From Monilinia fructicola (Eukaryota > Ascomycota > Leotiomycetes > Helotiales > Sclerotiniaceae): a DNA stretch of 64,000 nucleotides. Position 1 is the stretch's first letter. The number at the start of each line of letters is the position of its first letter. The translations under genes and the position numbers were made by a program. A model generated the notes under the pieces. The model was not told the origin of the DNA. It saw nothing but the letters and a program-made list of their open reading frames with translations, and searched no databases. The stretch is taken from the NCBI GenBank assembly GCA_008692225.1, contig VICG01000010.1, forward strand, positions 1,364,001 to 1,428,000, given 5' to 3'. This document shows, piece after piece, positions 60,294-64,000 of the stretch.

Positions 60294-62790
60294 TTACCCT
60301 AAAACCACAAAATCATCCACAAACAATCCCGGAGTATCGCTTACACCACTGTCACAATAAGCATGCACTTTCAACTCGACATCCTGAACCCCAGCACCGG
60401 ACGGAGCGGTGAAGAAGAGATAGAACATGCTCCAACCGGGGTAGGTGGAGGAATTTATTATAGTAGCGGGGGCAGATTGAGTCGCTGTTTGGACTATGGG
60501 AAGAAGAGGTTAGTTTGGGCGTTGAATGGGAAGCAAGAGAGAGTTTGGGTAAGAAGGAGTGAGAGGATGTGGGAATAGAAAAGACGACTTACAGAAAATG
60601 TAACAATTGGAAGACGGAGAAATTATTAGTTCATTATTTGCTTTCACATAACCGGTAGCAAGGTAATTAGAGGAAGGACAGACAGAAACAGTTTGGGTGA
60701 ATGTTATGTAGGAGGAGGATGAGGAGGATGGGAGGAAAGATAGTTCTCTTTGTGGGTTGTCAGTGGATATTTCTTTCGAGCGAGAGAGTTAGATTGGAGG
60801 AATTTGGAGACATACAAACTGCTAGAGCCGCTGTGTGGGTCACTAGTATCAACAGTATATGTAGGAGGATTTGGTCCAGTGGCAATTGCAACCCAAGGAT
60901 CGATACCGTTGCCGTTTTCAAACCCACCATTAACCAACGATGGATGTATCGTGCAGGATGGTGGTGCAACGGTGGTGTATTGGATCACAGTCGTGGTACC
61001 CAAACTTATAACTGTAGTTGGCACTTGAATTGTTGTTGCGATAGTGGTTGCAACGGTGGTAACTTGTGTGAATGTCGATAGAACAGTGGTGGTCTGGCCT
61101 CCAACTGTACTAATGATTGTTGTAGTTATCGTGACGGATGTTATGGCAGGAACTGCAAGATTGTGGAGTCAGTATCACTTATGCAAAAGATTCTTTAAAG
61201 GAGAATGAGTATTCCAAACTATATCAAGGAGAAGTAATGTATATGATGAAACATTAAGTGGGCTTGAAATTAAGAAACGGAATCAGGCACTAAGAACAAA
61301 GAGAATGAATTGTGCTTACGGGAAGCGGATGAGGTCACGGTATAGATAGTTGTTGATGCGGGGGCGGATGATGAGATTGGCGAAGATACAATCGAGGAAG
61401 AGGAAGATATGGGCAAGGTATAGGTGGTAGAAGCTGCAGTACTAGGAACCAAACTAAAACTGGAGGAGTATTCTATGGAAGTACTAAGCTCAGCGGAGCT
61501 TTGAGAAGTGAAGAGAGAACTTTCGCTTGAAACGACACTGGCTGATTCTGAAGTTATCGTTGATAACTCAGGAATGCTCGTTATTGCAGAAGTGACTTGA
61601 AGAGAGGATGCACTTGAGCTGATACTTCCGATACTGGTTCCACTAAAAACGACTGATGAACTTTGTAGGGATGAAGCGGGTTCTGATGAAATGGATACGC
61701 TGATTGACGCTGTGCGAGTAACATAGACCGAAGAGACACCAGTAGACGATAGGTCAGTGGACGAGCCGACTTCAGAATTAGACGATGACACTAATGTTGA
61801 GGTAGCAGGTACGGAAGATGAGAATGAGAATTCCACAGAACTGCTAGCTTCTTGACTGCTTGATGGTATATTTGTGCCACTGGTAACTGGATTTTGAGAA
61901 GTAGAAGGTGAGATTTCAGTAGAAGTGGCGGAACCAGTTTCTGATGAGATCAAGGTACTATAGACTTCAGTGGTAACCACAGAGGATTGTAAAACGCTCG
62001 ATAGTACTTCAGATGTGCTTCCATTGGCAGAAGAAGATGCAGAGGCAGAGGAGGATTGACTCGCAGAAGTGATAGATCCCGAAGCTGATACAGAACTTGA
62101 ACCAATATTGTATGTCTGTGATGAAGTAAGAATGGATGATTCAATTTGACTCGAAATCAATGAGGAAGAGGTCTCTGAAGGAATATCGCTCCCTGATGTA
62201 TAGATCGGGATCGAAGTAGATGCTCCCGTACTTGTCGAAGAGGCTGAAATGAAGTAGGAAGATTGCTCAGCAGACCCAACAGTGCTTGATGGAAGCGAAG
62301 GCTCGGAAGAGAATGAAGGGAATACCAAGCTCCCAGAAGATGAAGGAGTGCTCAAGAAGGATGACACAGGTACGGAAGACTTCACAGAAGAGACAGAATT
62401 TTGAGTAGACGAAGTGGATGCTGCACTTGAAGTCGAGATAAGGGATGAGAGACTCAAAGATTCAGCAGAGCTAGTCACCGATGGTATCGAAAAGGTTGAA
62501 ACATATCCGACACTGCTGGATTCTTTTGTACTTGGTAGAATCTGAGAGCTGGTAGAAGCAGATGCCAAGCCGGAAGTTGAATATGCTCCACTAGAAGAAG
62601 GCACTGAAGAGGAAGTAATTGGACATGCCGCTGCAGTTACAGTGATTGTCTGCCGAGGAAGACACGACGATGCTTCAGCTTGTCTTCTATCAAGAACGAA
62701 CAGCTCATCCCTGTTGTACTTTGCAGGCGAAGCAGTGGAGGATTCCAATATAGAGATCACAGCAAGTAAAAGTCCTTGGGAAATGAACAT
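60294..62790 (-). CDS. Large Ser/Thr-rich secreted protein with C-terminal CBM-like domain
   Basis: Four exons are inferred: 61320-62790, 60816-61152, 60593-60747 and 60294-60493, with introns of 167, 68 and 99 bp. They sum to 720 aa without any frame break. The start is the ATG at 62790, which opens a signal peptide (MFISQGLLLAVISILESSTA); a KYNRDELFVLDRR stretch may be a Kex2-type cleavage site. About 420 residues of Ser/Thr-rich sequence follow, surely a heavily O-glycosylated stalk, then a Thr/Val-rich TTT repeat zone. The C-terminal 150 residues look like a galactose-binding/CBM-type beta-sandwich: LVNGGFENGNGIDPW, SDPHSGSSSLELSF, YLATGYVKANNE, and DTPGLFVDDFVVLG at the end. It is probably a cell-wall or matrix glycoprotein. 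The ligand is unknown, and no catalytic domain is present. Confidence 0.85.
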
Positions 62791-63533
62791 GATGCCGGAT
62801 TCAAGGTAAACAAAATAACAGAAAAGGACAGAAAACGAAGGGCGTGAACTACTCACAAAAGGTCTCTACGACAGGCTTATGTATATAATAATAATCTCAT
62901 ACTCAAATCTAGATTGAAATGAGACATGTGAGAATGAAATCAATAAACCCCTTGATCTGATTCGGATCTTCGCCCCTTTTGGTGGCATGAAGTTTATAGG
63001 ATTGCATTTTTATAAATTTAAGTCTGTCAAAAATTCGGTATTTTCAAGCAAGGAAAAGAATGTGATATCTTTTACCCAAAATTTTGAATGGTCCTGAGGG
63101 GCCAAGCTGGAACTCGGGAGTAGACATAATCTAAAGAGATGAATTGCATGACCATGCCATACGTTTACTTGGATGATACAATCAACGTTCGCCTCAGGCT
63201 CACCACACCGGCCATCCACTACTTAGTAGGTTCAACCGACTGGAAAAGAATTTCCTTTTGATGGGATGTGGATGACTTTTTGAATGTTTCAAGTAAGGTT
63301 GTTTTTAAACGTATCTGTTCCGAAGTCTCGTACTATTACAAGAAATTGCAGTCTCAGGCTGGAGAGCCTCAATATGACCTGTTATATCCCATATCGTGAT
63401 CGGCTATCTTCGCCACCATTTTGCTTTTTCCCCTCAAACCTCGCACAAATGGTGAACTTTCAGCTTTCCTTGCTTCAATATTTCAACCTCTGCCCATTAA
63501 ACTACATCTTCACTTGAATGAAAGACGATAGAT
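62791..63533. other. Divergent intergenic stretch
   Basis: It should hold the promoters of the Ser/Thr-rich gene and of the gene at the right edge. No repeat or known motif stands out. Confidence 0.45.
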
Positions 63534-64000
63534 ATGCCCCGAAATCGAAGAAAGAATGGAATCTTTGATTCGTATGGTTTGCCAAAACCTATTATCGAGA
63601 CGGTGCAGACTACTGCCAGAACTACCAGCCCCGGCACAAGACTTGCACTCGAGTATGGAACAACCTCGAATCAAAGATCAATACAAAATGGACATAAGTT
63701 AGCACAGAGTACATTAATGCCAGAGCCAGCTCATGGCTTAACGTATGCTCTCCGTCAGAGGTCCGACTCCATCGAACATATTTCGGCTTTGAAAAAGACT
63801 TGCAAATCCATGGCGAGTTATTTTCAAGAAAATTCATTCACCTCTTTTTCCCGACCAACTCCCATTGATAGTGACGAGAGCTTCTTTCTTCATGACAAAA
63901 AAAGAGGAAGAGTAATGTTCGTAGAACCTACTGCGACCTACAAAAGCCAAGGGAAAGGGAAAACTTATGGTTACATCCGATTCGAGGGTGGGGACATTCA
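63534..64000 (+). CDS. Unrecognised gene running off the right edge
   Basis: An ATG at 63534 opens a frame with no stop to the window end (155 codons). This is long for chance at this composition. The first 50 residues are basic and Thr-rich (MPRNRRKNGIFDSYGLPKP). The middle has a Ser/Phe-rich stretch and the part near the edge is Lys/Gly-rich (KSQGKGKTYGYIRFEGGD). The latter faintly recalls an RNA-binding or nuclear protein, but no domain can be named. The next 5' gene is divergent, so this promoter lies in the spacer before it. Confidence 0.55.
   Translation, partial: MPRNRRKNGIFDSYGLPKPIIETVQTTARTTSPGTRLALEYGTTSNQRSIQNGHKLAQSTLMPEPAHGLTYALRQRSDSIEHISALKKTCKSMASYFQENSFTSFSRPTPIDSDESFFLHDKKRGRVMFVEPTATYKSQGKGKTYGYIRFEGGDI

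Overview
The window looks like a piece of a filamentous ascomycete genome, most likely a leotiomycete (Helotiales-like). Genes have short introns (47-167 bp) with GT..AG ends and CTAAC/CTGAC-type branch sites. Intergenic DNA is very rich in microsatellites, and there are AT-rich islands of the kind left by repeat-induced point mutation (RIP). The proteins are fungal: a chitin synthase export chaperone (Chs7), an Och1-type mannosyltransferase, a Pho80-type cyclin, a ferric/cupric reductase, a BIM1-like copper protein and a fungal 2EXR/DUF7730-like protein. No tRNA, rRNA, CRISPR or bacterial-style operon was seen. The species cannot be named from the sequence alone.

Layout. The left two thirds (about 1-42 kb) is gene-poor. 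It holds a possible gene tail at the left edge (3-176), an acyl-CoA synthetase (3787-6005, minus), an Och1-like GT32 enzyme (7371-8673, minus), a Pho80-like cyclin (20101-22258, minus), Chs7 (34609-35737, plus) and a choline-oxidase-like GMC flavoenzyme (38248-39962, minus). Between them lie long simple-repeat deserts, four AT-rich islands (about 10.6-11.4, 16.1-17.7, 25.1-25.6 and 41.0-41.4 kb) and a decayed inverted-repeat element (15953-17122). The right third is gene-dense: betaine aldehyde dehydrogenase (42762-44260, plus), an unrecognised coiled-coil protein (45458-47839, minus), a 2EXR/DUF7730-like protein (48755-50297, minus), a metalloreductase (51136-53444, minus), a BIM1-like protein (54669-55554, plus), an alpha/beta hydrolase (56164-57410, minus), an F-box-like gene (58348-58956, plus), a large Ser/Thr-rich secreted protein (60294-62790, minus) and a gene running off the right edge (63534-64000, plus).

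How genes may work together. The GMC oxidase and the aldehyde dehydrogenase are divergently placed and would together oxidise choline to glycine betaine. The metalloreductase and the BIM1-like copper protein are also divergent and share a 1.2 kb spacer, which suggests a small copper-acquisition module. Chs7 and the Och1-like enzyme are both secretory-pathway genes for cell-wall building.

Quality of the sequence. By hand-translating across splice sites I find 17 single-base frame breaks in the six genes left of 44.3 kb, and only one in the six comparable genes to the right. In every case the next frame carries on the conserved protein. Low-quality sequence or assembly in the left part is the simplest explanation; real decay is the alternative. 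Exon coordinates below are my own splice models. In each, the coding length is a multiple of three once the stated single-base breaks are allowed for.
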